From Motacilla alba alba (taxonomy: Eukaryota > Chordata > Aves > Passeriformes > Motacillidae): a DNA stretch of 64,000 bases. This document shows positions 1 through 12,672 of this stretch, piece by piece. Numbering within the stretch: the first letter of the stretch is position 1; the number at the start of each line of letters is the position of its first letter. The stretch covers positions 9,407,619 to 9,471,618 of the forward strand of contig NC_052026.1 in assembly GCF_015832195.1 (NCBI RefSeq), in the 5' to 3' direction. A program made the position numbers and the translations under genes. The notes under the pieces are model-generated. The model did not search any database and had not been told where the DNA came from. It saw only the letters and a list, made by a program, of their open reading frames with translations.

Positions 1-3000
1 ACTTTAAAACAAGCTGTTGTGGCAAGACAATTCATAGTCTCACACAAGAATGTACAAAACCAAAAGGTCAGAAGCTCTCTCTTGCTACTCATCCTCAGAG
101 GCATGTAGAAGCTCGAAAACACACATACTCAAAAAAATGTTTTCACTCAGAATCTGAGGTTCTGCTCTTGGGCACACTTGGACCATTATTCACCGAACCC
201 ACAATTTGAGCTTTCTTTCTCCTACATCCCATGGTTTGAATGAACTTGCATTCTCCAAGCACAGCTGGTCACTCCTCTTTGTCTCCAGTGGCTTCACCTC
301 TTTTGCCCAGTATATGAGAGAGCTGGAACCATTCCTAAAGTAATTTTAATGTCTTTTTGCTACCTTTCGAATAATTTTGAAAGGAAAAATTGTTTTCTAC
401 TGAGGTTACTCTACATTAGCCTAAGGAACTTTGGGATTTACTCATAAAACTTTTAACAAAGTAACAAGCAAGTTTTGTTCAAATAAATAAGCACTTAAAA
501 TTGGATGCAAAGGTACCAAGGTCCCTAATCCTGGTCCGATTCAATGAGATTCTGGAGCTTAATTCCCATGGTCAGCACCTTAGATATTTTGGCACAAAGG
601 AAACGGGTTGAAAATTGGCTTCCCATGAAACTTCACGTCACTTTTGGTACAGGAATGGTTTGGCAAGCATCCAGGCAAAGACACCTGACTGCCACAGGCA
701 GGGAGGTGAGCATTCGTTCTGCAGCTTCTGCATCAGCCACATTGCACTGCTGAGCAGAACAATTGTCAAATACTTTTAAAAGCTAGACTCCTAATGCACA
801 AAAATGGCTATGGGATTAAGCCATATACAATTTTTAAAGATATCTTTTGTCTCTGTAGCATCTGTTCTCATCATGAACTCATTTTCTTATCTATGCTTGG
901 GTCCATTTCTTAAATCTGAACACAGGACAAATATTTCCACTGGCTTACATGGGTGTTTGAGTCTGAAAATAATACTTTCAATATGGCTAATTCATCAGGA
1001 AAATAAAAAATACATTTGCACAGTTTTAGTATGCTTCTTCCTTTAGTATTTCTCTTACTTAACCATAAATGTAAATTTACATTACTTTGTAAATTATGCT
1101 TATAATTATCTATATAATCTCAGCATCTTTAACAAATTAACAATAAGAAGTATCAGTGAAAAACAAGTTACATCCACTTGAAATAAATTAAGCTGCTATT
1201 TATATCTGATACACATTCTTCCCAGTCGTGACGGGACTGATGTAAGACCATCACTTCAGTCAGATATTCCTGTCTCTCAGACATTTCCTCGCTCTCTCTT
1301 GCCAAAGTCTCTTGTTAACTGTTCATGAAAGGTCTTCCTAGACGCTGATCTGCTGCATGAGGTCCTTAGCATGACCCTCTTTATTCATGCTGAGATCATA
1401 TCTACTGATTTTCTAGCTCTTCTCCTCCAGGTTCTGTGCTGCAGTCCTTCCTTTTTGAAGTTTCTATTTTCATAGATGACCATTACTTTCTTATATTTAA
1501 TTCCTCCTAAGTGCTGTAATTTCCCAAATGTTTTTAATTCCATAAGCTGTTTCCTGTGATCTTCTCCAGACTACTTCTCAGCATGGTTTTCAGCTTTCTC
1601 TGGGGCTATATTTTTTTATCCACCTCTTCCTCTCCTCTCTCTTCCCTCAGCTACAACAGCACTGGCCTCCTTCAGCCATAGCTCATTTGTCTGTTTAGCA
1701 TCTGTTTGTCATTCATACCCCTTGATGTTAGAACACTCATCTTTTTCATATTCCCATCTACAGCCCACTGTGAATAGTTGCACAATGCCTTAGAGTCACC
1801 ATAAGCATTTAGCGCTATTTCTCTATTAGGACATTTGCATCCTTATCTCCAATGCTCTCCTTTTTCCCTGGGAAGTTTTAATATTGTCGTCACTGCTTTG
1901 AATTTACTGTTTCCTGCAGCTGATCTTTAATTAGAAAGCTGTAATGGGACAGTGCACTTGCAGAAGCCTCATTTGTCCAGACTCCATGTCTAACAATCTG
2001 TTCCTAAATACAGAGTTTGTCAAAATGCAGGTCTTCCATTTCTTTTATTACTGTTAAGGGAGCCCAATGAAAATGTCCTAATTTGTCCCGATACTCAGAA
2101 TTCACAAACACTACAAATAAACTGGCATCACTTCATGAAAATAACATTGTAGAATTTGCTTTGGAGACAACAATTGGTAAATTGGTATGTAGTAGCCATG
2201 CTCTTCTAAGCTTTCTCTGTTGTGTTTCTCCACGCAGCTGTGAATCAATTCAAGCTGAACAAGGTAGAATTTTTATAGAATGTTCTATCCTGAGGCTAAC
2301 TGATTTTTCCCCCCATTGCCCTGAAACTATTGTAATCAGTATTTATTCTTGAAAAAACTTGAAGGCCATAATTAAATATCAAGTCCCTGTTGTGACATGT
2401 AAATGCACCCATTTTTTATACAACATGAGAGAGTTTGCAAGCCATGCATGTGAGTGATACAGTGAATACAAAACAGATGAGGAAAGCCCAAGGTAACAGT
2501 GAGATGATAGTGGCTGGTGTAATAAGCAGTGCTACTGCACCTCAACTGCTTGGCTCTGATTAAACTAATGTAATAACTGCTACCATGCTAAGAAAAGGCA
2601 TTAATAGCAGAATGGTGGTTTATTGTCTGCTCTCTTCTGAAATTTACTCAGCACCAAAGTATTTATTAGAAACATATTTATTGTGTACTCACTTTTGGAT
2701 GGGCCATATGTTCCTCTGCTGATGATGTAATAATTTGTGTTTATTTTTTTTTAAGTGCTGTATAAAAAGATTTAAAGATGAAACTGGAACAAGTCATTAG
2801 ATATCAGTGCTGAATGTGAGATCAGTTTCATAGGAAGACAGTCATGCCTCCAACAAGAAGTTTTGCTCTAATGAAATGAAGGAGATCAAAGATGATAGAA
2901 AGCAAAGCTATGTAATGAAACAGTGATTTAAGAAGCCTGGGACATTTATTTTATTTTCATTGTAAGATAGGTTACTTGCCTTACAGTTTGGTATTGTTTA

Positions 3001-3853
3001 TTCTGGTGTCTGTACATGGTTTTGATTATATTAATTACATTATTGGCCAAATTCTAAACTGTTGTAAATCAAAATTACTATTCTGACTCCAATGAATGAC
3101 AGTGACTTACACCAGCTGATAATCTACCCTTCAATGCAAATGCAGGATAAAGACTTTGCAAGCCTTCTAAGAAGTTTGTTTGTTTGTGAAAATGTTACAA
3201 TTTATTGCCGTTTTGCAAATGGATAGAATTTCTTGCTGTAAATACTTTAATTACTATTATAAAATGAATTGAAATTTAATTAAAGATGAAAAAAAGCACA
3301 GTGGAAATTTTTAAAAGGATAAAACCAGCGAGAAACACTCCCAGATTTGAATGTCATTTTAACAGTAATTTGAACCAACATCTGAAACGTGTTATATAAT
3401 TTTAAACATATACTAAAAATTATTTTCTTCCAGCTTAGAGCAAGTGCAGACTCAATAGTTGTTCCAAAGCTTTTAGCTATTTTCCCCCTCAATCTCTAGA
3501 CATAAACAAACAAGAATGCTAATTAAAAAGTTACTTCAGGCAATAATCTTGTCAAAGTAGTTAAAGAGGGTTAGACTCAATCATCAGAAGGTAGGGCAAC
3601 ATCTAGAGAAAGTATTCATCATATAAACACATTGCATTTATTTAGTCAGTGATTCTCCACCAGTTTGAAACAAATGCTTTGGACACTATTGAAAAAATAT
3701 TACTTTTTCTCTTAATGAAACAAGCAAAGGTGTGTTTGATTCTCTTTAGGTATAAAATGAACATTACACTGTTCCAAAAGGCATTTATGATACTAAACAT
3801 GTGGTCAGGTTTTACTGAAGATTGTCGTACCCTAAATTTTCCTTGTTTCTCAG
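1..3853. other. AT-rich non-coding stretch, no gene recognised
   Basis: I see no gene, RNA gene or recognisable transposon here. The ORFs are short, with unremarkable translations and no convincing flanking splice sites. Positions about 1200-1900 are noticeably pyrimidine-rich on the plus strand, with many CTCTT/TTCCT runs. That could be an old, unrecognisable repeat or part of an intron. Positions about 2510-2660 have evenly mixed composition with several TAAT cores and could be a weak conserved-element candidate, but nothing decides it. Confidence 0.5.
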
Positions 3854-3936
3854 AGGCTCTCACCAATGGCACCACATGCTGTTTCTCCACTGTGGCAGCA
3901 ACTTTACTGGGGTTTATGGGGGACCAGTACAAATGG
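3854..3936 (+). other. Exon-like island on plus strand, product unknown
   Basis: An 83-bp open segment lies between a strong acceptor-like tract (pyrimidine-rich stretch ending TTTCTCAG just before 3854) and a donor-like GTAAAG at 3937. The open frame reads ...ALTNGTTCCFSTVAATLLGF..., a hydrophobic stretch resembling a membrane segment. I do not recognise the protein and no partner exon is evident on this strand. A combination this short is expected by chance several times in a window of this size, so it may well be a decoy exon. Confidence 0.12.
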
Positions 3937-4089
3937 GTAAAGCTAAACCTGATTTCTAAAAGGACTTCAGAGTGGTTTGTGTGCAGGCACTGTCAGCGTG
4001 TCAACAGCTCAGCTGTGGGCATCCTTGCAGAAGGAATGTAAACTCAGCAGGTTTTATTGGGTACAGCTGAAGGGCTGGACTCCAAATGC

Positions 4090-4215
4090 ATCTCTCAGGG
4101 TCTAAGCAGGCTACACACACATCTGGAGTGCCCTCGAAGAAGGCGAGCGAGGCCTTTGAGCGGGCAGAGCTGTGGTGGGGCCATGGACCAGGGCCTCAAG
4201 GGGCACCTGCTGGGA
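4090..4215. other. Small GC-rich patch
   Basis: This patch of about 125 bp is clearly richer in G+C than its AT-rich surroundings. It carries a few CpG dinucleotides near GCGAGCGAGG and GAGCGGGC. Several frames are open on both strands, which is the normal consequence of high GC and not evidence of coding. It could be an old retroposon fragment, an exon remnant or a small regulatory patch. Confidence 0.3.
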
Positions 4216-7200
4216 AATTTGGGCACAGCCAATGACACCTGTAAGATTTCAGCCCAGAGAACATTTTCAATTGCATTGCAAAATGTGTAAGAACTTGAAT
4301 GCTTCTTGGAAGAAAGCAAACTCCAGTGAAGATTAAACACCTTCTTGTGCTGCCACAGAGACTATTCATGGAGCCCTCTGTGGAAATCAGCAAAATCCCT
4401 GGGGAAGCTGACAGCTCTATTCCATTGGCACTCACTGCCCCCATCATGTGTTTATCTAGGTAGTTACCTTCAAAATACACCCTTCATGGTGCAGTGTGAC
4501 ACACTGAGGATTTGTATTGATGGTGTAGCTCAATATGCCAGTGCAAATGAACGTAATGTTCTGTAATTTATGCCTTTCTTTTTAAGACAACATGTCCTCA
4601 TGTTTTTCCAAGAATAGATGTATAACTTAGTATTTTGGGCACTGATCCACTTTACACATTTCCTGATCTGCCCTTGTGTTACTGGAAAACATTTTCCAGG
4701 ACAAAAGCTCATCCTGGTTTGTGCAAGCAATAAAATCAATTCAATTGAACAGAGATGATGGTTGCACAAATGTGTATATTGTGTTAAACACAAATGTTGA
4801 CATTTATCAATATGATTTAGAACCAACCGGATAAATTTCTTCTAGTAGACCAAACTTTTAATAGTATATTTGCGTAACACTTGCATTGAACTTAGAACAG
4901 CCTGTGTTCTGCATAATGTTTCAAATAGGAGTGCTAAATTGGTACATTTCTTTCCCATTGAACAATGATTTTATGTTTCTGGCAATGGTTTTGTAAGATA
5001 TTGTACTTGTTAGCCAAAAAAAACCACTCAGAAAATAACTCTACTCCTACTTTGAAGTACAACTATAACAACAGGGTTTTTTTAGGAATGGATATGACCC
5101 ATCTTATTTTTACACATTATATTATTTCTTTTTCCCAAATGTCAAAGATACTTATCTTAGTGAAGGGCTTCTTCATAGATCACATTTCCCTATTTTTTTC
5201 TAGGCTACCCTCAAGATGAATGAACTTTATCTTTCCAGGAAGTTAATTTTTTTTATTTAAAATGTGAAATCTTGTTGAGTTCCAGGGTTAAGTGCATGGT
5301 TTCAAAACATATGGCTCTCTTATTTCTAGCTATATTTAACATTCTTTTATCTTGAAACATTTTACACAATTTCTCAGAAATACCATTTGTTTAAAAATAA
5401 AAATAATTTTTTGAGAATAAAGTCTCCAGCAGGACCTCTATTTACATACAGGACACAACCCTGGCAACAATTTAACTCCAGCTAGTTGGAGAAATTCCAC
5501 CTGGACTAAATGTCCCACAATCAAACTGGCGTGTGTTCCAGAAGATGGTTCACTATCAGATGACAACTGAGAGTAAGTTGCATTTCTCTTTGCATCAAGA
5601 GAAATATAACCATTTATGCAGGAATTTTACATAGGCAAGTGGGCCTAAATTGTTCCACTTTGTGCTGGGCCTTGCTCTCAGAGCACTTCATGGGGCAACT
5701 TTTAGAGAGCCCCAGGTCAGACTGGGATTCCCACTGAATCTGGCAAGAGTGCAGTACCTTCTAGACTATACATATTTCATTAATAAACCACTCCCAGATG
5801 TTTCCCTGTTAAATATTTCAGCTGGGCAATCAGGACCTCCAAGATACAAAACTAAATAAACAGAAAGTATTTGAGTGTTTCAGAGTTACTCATAAGAGAA
5901 AAGCTAAGACATACTTTTGGGAGCTGTGCTACTTCTAATACCATTAGGAAAGAGCCAGTCCTGAATAAACATGAAGAATTTGAGAGCTACAATAATTAAC
6001 ACACAAATACAGCTGACTTTGTAATGGCCAGCACTGTTTCATTAATGAAAGTGTTCTGTTAAGCAATCTGGGTAAGATCCAGAATGTTCCCACCACAGAA
6101 TCAGTGATACCTCTTGCACTACCTTGCATCAGGTGTTTAGCAATGGTATTACACAGCAAGGCTACTTCATCTATTAAAATTGCAAGAAATAAATAACTAT
6201 TGAGGATACTTACAACTAGGATACTCTTTAAAAGGCAGAATTGAGTGCCACTTTCCTCTTATCCACTGTGTCACACATCCAATCAGTTCTGCCCTTATAC
6301 CTGCACAAGAGAAAAAGGAATGGTTTAAGGTTTTGATGAAAAAACAAGTATCTAATATGGCCTAATCAGTCATACAGATGTGGCAGCATCCTCCTGCCTT
6401 GCAGATTCTCAGTGAATAACCCCCTCCTAGACACTTTCTGTGTCAATTTTCTAAACTACTCCTATTAAGATTTTAATGTAGAATTTCTACAATTACACAG
6501 AGATACATAGAATTATTGCAGAAATATTTCTATGGTACTATAGAAATATTTACTGAAGTTGAAATTCAAAATGTGCTTTCACATAGGAGGGCGAAATCCC
6601 AACATTTCATATTCTAGTGCAGAAGCAGCTCCATTAGACCAATCACCATAATCTGGATGCAATTATCTTTGTTTTTTCTTCAAAAAGTTCTATTTTTATA
6701 ACTTAAGAGTGTTGTATGAACCTTTCTGGTTTTAATGAGATCATATTTTTTATCAAAAGACTTTTTTTTTTCTCAAATGATTCTTAATATTGCCTTACAA
6801 AACATAGATTTGTCATGAGAAAAGGTAGCTAAAGTGCATTGCACAGCCCCTTGTTTCCCGTAATGTTCCACTGAATTTCATAGAAATAATCTACTGGAGA
6901 ACTACTACTCAACATGAAGAATTGTGAGACTCTGCCTGCCACGTCTCTATCGTGATCATCTAAGATAGTTACAGTCCACAGTATTCAAACTGTGGAAAAT
7001 GGCATAAAACTGCACAATAGCTAGGAAACACAACCAAGATTGATCTTCCAGTACCATTAGGTCTATTACATTCAAGTATGTTAAAAGTGAATAATAATAA
7101 TAATCTTTAAAATTACAAATAAAAGTCTAAGTAAGGCTGTGAGGACATAAAAAACAATGATGACAGTCTACTGTGAGGACAGTTCGAAAGGGATATAATG

Positions 7201-7674
7201 TATTTGTGAGATTTAAGTATGTGCTACTAATACTTTTATTAAATGGTAAACCTATACTTTGCAGATTTTTGATCATGACATATATTGGAATTTACATTAA
7301 GGAGAGATGGCTACTCATAGACATTACTGTTTATAAATAATATCTCTTTTATGTAGCATACAAACTACGGGAATTATTTAAAGGAGTGCTGATACTGAAA
7401 AACGAGTATTGATTAAAAGACAAAAAACAATCCCCAAGAAAATTGAGCATTGAAATCAGACAAAAACATTAAATAAAAGAATGAGCAGTACCCGTAACCT
7501 GGAGTGCCACTTCCTAAGAAACACATACAGTAGCAAAATCTATTTTAATTGCATATGGGGACTTTGCCTGGATTATGCCCAGCCACATGACAAACCATTA
7601 CCAAGTCCCCTGTTGGGAGTAAAGGACAAAAAGGGCTTTTACTTGGCTTGTTGCCACTCTTCTCAGGAACAATA
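4216..7674. other. AT-rich non-coding stretch
   Basis: I see no gene here. The only distinct structure is the hairpin-forming inverted repeat at 6522-6551, listed separately. The remaining ORFs have translations rich in Leu, Ser, Phe and Lys that look like chance open frames. Confidence 0.5.
6522..6551. repeat. 30-bp near-palindrome (12-bp arms)
   Basis: The left arm AAATATTTCTAT (6522-6533) and right arm ATAGAAATATTT (6540-6551) are exact reverse complements round a 6-nt loop, GGTACT. GTAC within the loop is itself palindromic, so almost the whole 30 bp is symmetrical. It could extrude as a cruciform or fold as a short RNA hairpin. I see no target-site duplication or longer inverted repeat to make it a MITE. 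Confidence 0.85.
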
Positions 7675-7840
7675 AGTCAGTCACTAGTCACAAAACAAGA
7701 GTCCCCTGCATCAAGCCAGCCACCCCCAGGGAGGCTCTGGCTGGCAGCAGCTCCAGGCAGCTCCAGCTTCCCAGTGCCCAGTGCTGGGGGCTGGCAGCCC
7801 CTCTCCTTGGCACCAACTAAACTGGGCTCTCCAGTCAGCC
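7675..7840. other. GC-rich, CCAG/CAGC-rich patch
   Basis: This stretch of about 165 bp is rich in CCAG, CAGC and CCCC words but poor in CpG. An open frame on the plus strand reads as Pro/Ser/Ala-rich low complexity and I do not consider it a protein. It abuts a longer, more GC-balanced region that continues to about 8440, so the two may belong to one old insertion. I do not recognise the family. Confidence 0.3.
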
Positions 7841-7916
7841 CCTCTCTTTACAACTCTTCTTCATTGCTCTGGATCACATTCTTTTTCAAAGTTATTGAAT
7901 AGCAAAGAGAGGCAGT

Positions 7917-8264
7917 TTAAGACTCCAAGCCATGAAATATTCTCCTGATTAAGGAGTAGTCACATTCTATATTTCCAAATGGGACGAGTTTCATTGCCTC
8001 TGGCAAGAGCAATATGTACAAGGCTACTGCATCATGGCTGGGCTCAGAGTAATCAATGGTTAACTGGCCAAATAAAGGACAAACAGTACCACTGGGGCCC
8101 CAGCAAGGATCATGATAAAGGACCTGGAAGGCTTCTGATTCCTTAAGGGCCTGGAAGGCATAGAGGTCCTCTGGGAAGTGAGTTACACAGTCCCTGTAAG
8201 TGCCCAACGAGTGCATTTTGAACATCCCACTGATATCATCAGCAAAGGCTGGCCACAAAATCAA
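7917..8264 (-). other. Open reading frame of uncertain status
   Basis: A 115-codon open frame runs on the minus strand with a mixed, globular-looking composition, including ...HDPCWGPSGTVCPLFGQLT... and ...ILLLPEAMKLVPFGNIEC.... It opens at a TTG, so no ATG start is supported, and I found no good splice acceptor at its upstream edge. I do not recognise it. I considered a retroviral pol fragment but saw no reverse transcriptase, RNase H or integrase motif. It could be a decayed exon, part of an old insertion covering about 7570-8440, or a chance ORF. Confidence 0.15.
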
Positions 8265-8401
8265 GGGATCTTCTCAGCCTTGTGAAACAGAAACAATCTC
8301 AGCCACCCAGAAACTCTGTTTTAATGAAAAATGGGGGAACAAGGTAAAAAAAGAGCTCATTTGCAGTACACATTTTATAAAATATTTTTTTAGGCATCTT
8401 T

Positions 8402-8437
8402 AAAGACAAGGGAAGGAGTCCCTTGTCCCTTGTCTTT
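8402..8437. repeat. Hairpin: 12-bp perfect inverted repeat
   Basis: AAAGACAAGGGA (8402-8413) and TCCCTTGTCTTT (8426-8437) are exact reverse complements separated by 12 nt. The loop ends with a second TCCCTTG copy, so the 3' side contains a tandem TCCCTTG pair and the left arm can pair in two registers. No run of T follows, and a bacterial-type terminator would not be expected in this genome. Confidence 0.85.
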
Positions 8438-11400
8438 CCCATTGTGTCATTTGTTATCATGGTACTACCATAAGGACTTAGCCTCCTTCCACCTTCTGAA
8501 TTCCTAATCTGGTGATGCTATTGCTCAAAATGACATTTTATTTCCCCAAGAATCACACATGAGTTGAACTAATGCCTGATAAGAAAGATTCATTGTGACT
8601 TTATTCAACATTTTTTATAGTTGCACGAGAACCTGTTCTTTTATTTTCCAGTGCAAATCTAACTATTTTTTTGCATGGAATAGATAATCTTATCTGTGGA
8701 TTGGTATTGTAGGTGAATATTTTTCCATTAATACTTCGTAAGTTTTTCAATTAATCTCAGAACAACCATACTTGTTTTTCTTGTAGCATGGTATCAGTTT
8801 TATTTTTTTTAGGATTTGTAATTCTCCATCAGATATAGTAAGATCATTTTACCATAGATACAAAGATAAAAAAGGCAAATTATTATATGACTTCTAGATA
8901 CATCAGGAAAAAAAGACCACAAATATCAAGACCATAAAAATTCTCATGTTTATGATTTCCCTATTTTTATAATACTATGTCAAATTTTCTACATTTTAAA
9001 TACCATTGCACAATGAGAAAACAGCTGAATTGTTACTTTCCCTTAGAATTACATCTGAAATGTTTATAAATAGTTGATTCCCACCTTTTCAAAGTTCCTT
9101 GAAAATGCAATGTGCATTAGTTTGCACACAATGCACTAATTAGCACAACGAATGCTGGTTTATATTTGTAATCCCACCTAGAATCCATCTTTGCATTAGT
9201 TTCAGGTCAGAAAAGATGCTAAATTCAGTATTTTCATAACTGCAAGAAACAGATAATAGAAAAGCTGTGTGTTGGATTTCTCTGCTGAGGTTAATAACAC
9301 GCACAACAATGTAAGCAATTTAACTCCTTTAAGCAGCTTTGATCCCACCATTGTGTTTCATGTGTTAACAAAAAACTTCGTTAACAAAAGTTTCAATATC
9401 GATAATAAAATATAAAAATAAAGGTTAAGAATAAAACCAGACATCCCAAGTGCTAAGTGTTTAATGGAAAGAAGGATGAGGAACCAAAGAAAAGGCCCCC
9501 ACATTTGCACAAACACTGCCTGTTTTTCACACAGTTTCGGAGTAAACATTCTCAGGCAATGAATTGGTTCCAGTACTTATGCAGAAATGTTAACGAAACA
9601 CATCTCAGATATGTGCATTTAATTGCTTTTGTAATTATATATCCTGACACTGAAAACAGCACTAGGCCCAAATAAACATGTTCAGTTTTGGGGGGTTACT
9701 TCTGGAGAAATTCCTTAAGGTTTTGTTTTGCCAGTTTCTCTGATTATGTTCTTTAAATGGTATCCAGCCCCAAGGCAACTTTGATAAAGTCAATGAAATT
9801 ATACAGGTAGAAAGAACAAAAATGCAGTCTTTGGATTTCAAATAGTGACAACACCAGTCTCACCATTAAGCCTGACATAAGAACCTTTTAATTTAAATGT
9901 AGTCTCCAAAAGACCAAATTACCAGCAACATGTTCTCATTAATTCCTGTAAGGGATGCTCAAGATTTGACCCCTCATTGTTCTCCTTATCGAGAAGTGGC
10001 TGAGTCATAGTATTAATAAGCCATCACTCCTTTAAGTGGTCATTCACTGCTGGGCGGGGAAAAGATAGGCTCATCCTTTTGAAGTGGGAATGGGCAAGCA
10101 AGGCTGCTGTAATAGGCTGTGATTATTTTCACTATGAATGCTCTCCCAGCTTTCAAAAATTAAAAGGAGCACTCATTTTCCTGCTTGAGTATTTCTCACA
10201 CTGGCAAAAAAATGAAGCCTTTGAAATGTAAATGATTTAATCTTTGCAAACCCCTTCTTCAGAGGGAGGTACAGCTTCATTTACAAAATGAAGACATTTT
10301 AGGAAATGATTATCATTGTAAAATTGAGGTCAGCAGGGAGTCCGAGTTCAAACTCTTAGAATATCAGCAGTGTAACAAGTTTGATCTTCCTTACTGCATT
10401 GCTTGCATTTGCTTCTCTGGGTTCCAGCAGAGAGCCATTGTCAGTCAGAACTTGTTCCCACTCATTTCCCCTGGTTAAATAAAATAGTTATGCTTATTGC
10501 ATAGAGTTAGTCAGTCCAATAAAAGTTAGGGCAAAACTAAAAATAAAAAAGGGAAGTTGAAATTTATTTTGATTAATGTATGAACTATGAACATATTCAA
10601 CTTAGAACATTTAAAGGCTGACAGCACTGAGGGTATTTTTTTTCATGTTTAGTTCAGGCAGTAGTGTTGGGCAGTGTTACTATACTGTAACTGAAGGAGA
10701 CCACCCATAATGGTGAGAGACTATTTCATTTAAAATGTAAACATTAAATCCCTAATCTCTCTTCTACAACATCCAAGTAGAATGACAATTATTGTTGCTG
10801 GCATTATAGGGTTTTATGGTATCAGTCAGGCTTATTATGAACTGATGGAGGTGATAAATTTGTATAACAAAGTGCAAATGATAACAGCTGCCATATGACA
10901 ACAGCTATTATGGAGAGCTTCCCTGCACTGATGGGCATTTCAGCTGAAACCAAGGGAAATCTGTCAGAAAGGAGGATGAATCTGAGCAAAACATAAAGTG
11001 AGGAGTTACAGAATTTTATCGGTGATCTTGAGATATAAGTTCCTCATCTTTTAATCAGTGCTTTATACTTATTTTCAGTGGAGTTATCTTTCTGCCATTC
11101 CTGAAGAGCCATTTCTGTCTCGCAGCCAGATACATTGAAAGGGATAGCTAAAATTAGAATGTCAAAATGTCATCTGCCTTACAAAGATCCTTGATGTTAC
11201 ACTGATATGACCGATGAAATGCTGTTACTGCTTTAAAAAATTTATATACATTTACCCACATATCAACAACATGCAATAGAAAAATACCAAGTTAAGCAGA
11301 ATACAGCACCTGTCCAATATCTTGAAAAAGTATAGGTAAGAATGAAAGGCTGCCTGTAGTCAAGTTAAAGTGATACAGTTTGAAGTCAGTCTAAAATCTG

Positions 11401-11651
11401 GGTAGCCAGGCTTGCAGAACACTTACCCAAACCAAACTTAAGGAGATTTGTCTTTACTAATGACAAAAAGCAAAATATTAGCAGTAGCTTTTAACATCTT
11501 TCAGAAAGAGAAGAACAATTTGATTCTATAAACAAAACTGCACAATTTTTCAAAATGACCACAATGTTAAAAAAATATGTAATAACATTTCCAAAGAGAT
11601 AAAAGAGAAAGTCTGAACACCATCCACCACATATCCAGTGTCAGTGCTTAC
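8438..11651. other. AT-rich non-coding stretch
   Basis: No gene is seen. The only part with distinct character is the enhancer-like block at 9985-10200, listed separately. The ORFs at 9358-9549 and 9457-9675 overlap on opposite strands and look accidental. Confidence 0.45.
9985..10200. promoter_or_regulatory. Candidate regulatory element (motif-dense)
   Basis: The segment packs several vertebrate factor-like sites into about 200 bp. These include an exact NKX2-type TTAAGTGG at 10032-10039, a GC box GGGCGGGG at 10052-10059, and a GATA-like AGATAG at 10063-10068. TAAT and TGATTA homeodomain cores flank them. Composition is balanced and unlike the surrounding AT-rich DNA. Such clusters are typical of conserved non-coding enhancers in developmental gene deserts, but conservation cannot be tested here. 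Confidence 0.3.
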
Positions 11652-11862
11652 TGGTTTTTCTGGTTGAAGCAGGTGTTTTGTTTGTGTGCACTGGAGTGTG
11701 AGGCAGCTGTAGCTGCTCTCTCGAGGTATGAAGGGCTCCATTATGAGCAGCACCCCGCTCCCTTTCCAAGGCAAGTTCACAAGCTGGGCAATTGCTGCAG
11801 TGGAGAAAGCTCCACACCCTGGCTTTTGGGCAAGACTTCTTTTTCTCAGAGGAACTATACAC
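11652..11862 (-). other. Exon-like island on minus strand, product unknown
   Basis: On the minus strand a strong acceptor (ACAACTTTTCAG) precedes 11862, and a consensus-like donor (ACCA|GTAAGC) follows 11652, bounding 211 bp. Two minus-strand frames are open throughout. One reads VYSSSEKKKSCPKARVWSFL... with a Cys-rich HCSNCPACE stretch. The other reads ...GCGAFSTAAIAQLVNLP... and ends in phase 0 at the donor. Because two frames are open, the coding frame cannot be chosen, and the openness partly reflects higher GC. It lies about 1.6 kb downstream (minus sense) of the CpG island near 13.5 kb, so it could be an internal exon of a minus-strand transcript starting there. I do not recognise the protein. 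Confidence 0.22.
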
Positions 11863-12648
11863 CTGAAAAGTTGTGCAGGTGTAGAATAAAGGAGTGTGAT
11901 CAGAAACAAACATGAGGAAAAGTCATGCACAGTAAATTGAGGTTTCAAAGCATATGGCCAAGTGTGTCTTGCTGACTCCTGGAAACTTCACATGAGTTCT
12001 GGATAGCACTGGCCTGAAAGACAGCTGTTCAGCAGAAGACTGGCTTCTTTCTGCCAATATTACTTCTTTAACTATTTAAAGGTATCTAGGAAGTTTTAGA
12101 CCTGATACTTGTAACAGAAGCCAGAATGCAAGAGGTCTAGAGCTGGATGAACTTAAACTTTAGAATATCTAAGTTTGGATGAACTGCTGCTGTAACAGAT
12201 AATTAAAAGCTGTTCCAGACCGTAAACTCCCTGGGAGAAAGACTGCTCCTTTAGTGTGTATAAAAACATCCACACACAGCATGTTGGGCAGCAAGATCCC
12301 TCAGCCTTCCCCCATCTCACACTCTCCAGCAGAGGAGTCAGGTCACAGGAGAGAGCAGGATTCAATGTAGGCAAATTTTACTGAGCTGGAAATGAAATCC
12401 AGAAAATTCACAAAGATTTTGAAATCAGAATTTTAAACAGACTTTACCCAGAAGATTTCTTATTTTTAAAATTATTATTGTGAACACTTTCTTATTGCCA
12501 ACAGAGCTTAATATTGTGCCCCCCAGTTATTTTTTTCAGAAGGTTCAGATCAAAGGTAGGATCACAAATACTGCATTAACTCGGGACAAGATGTACCAGT
12601 GGAACTCTTTAGATTATGCTTCTTTAGCTTCACATTCCGGGCAACTGA

Positions 12649-12672
12649 TACAATATTTTATACAATATTTTA
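12649..12672. repeat. Exact 12-bp tandem duplication
   Basis: TACAATATTTTA occurs twice with no gap (12649-12660 and 12661-12672). It looks like a recent short tandem duplication, probably from replication slippage. Confidence 0.85.

Noticed and set aside
7917..8264. Possible retroviral pol fragment
   Set aside because: No reverse transcriptase, RNase H or integrase motif is visible in any frame.
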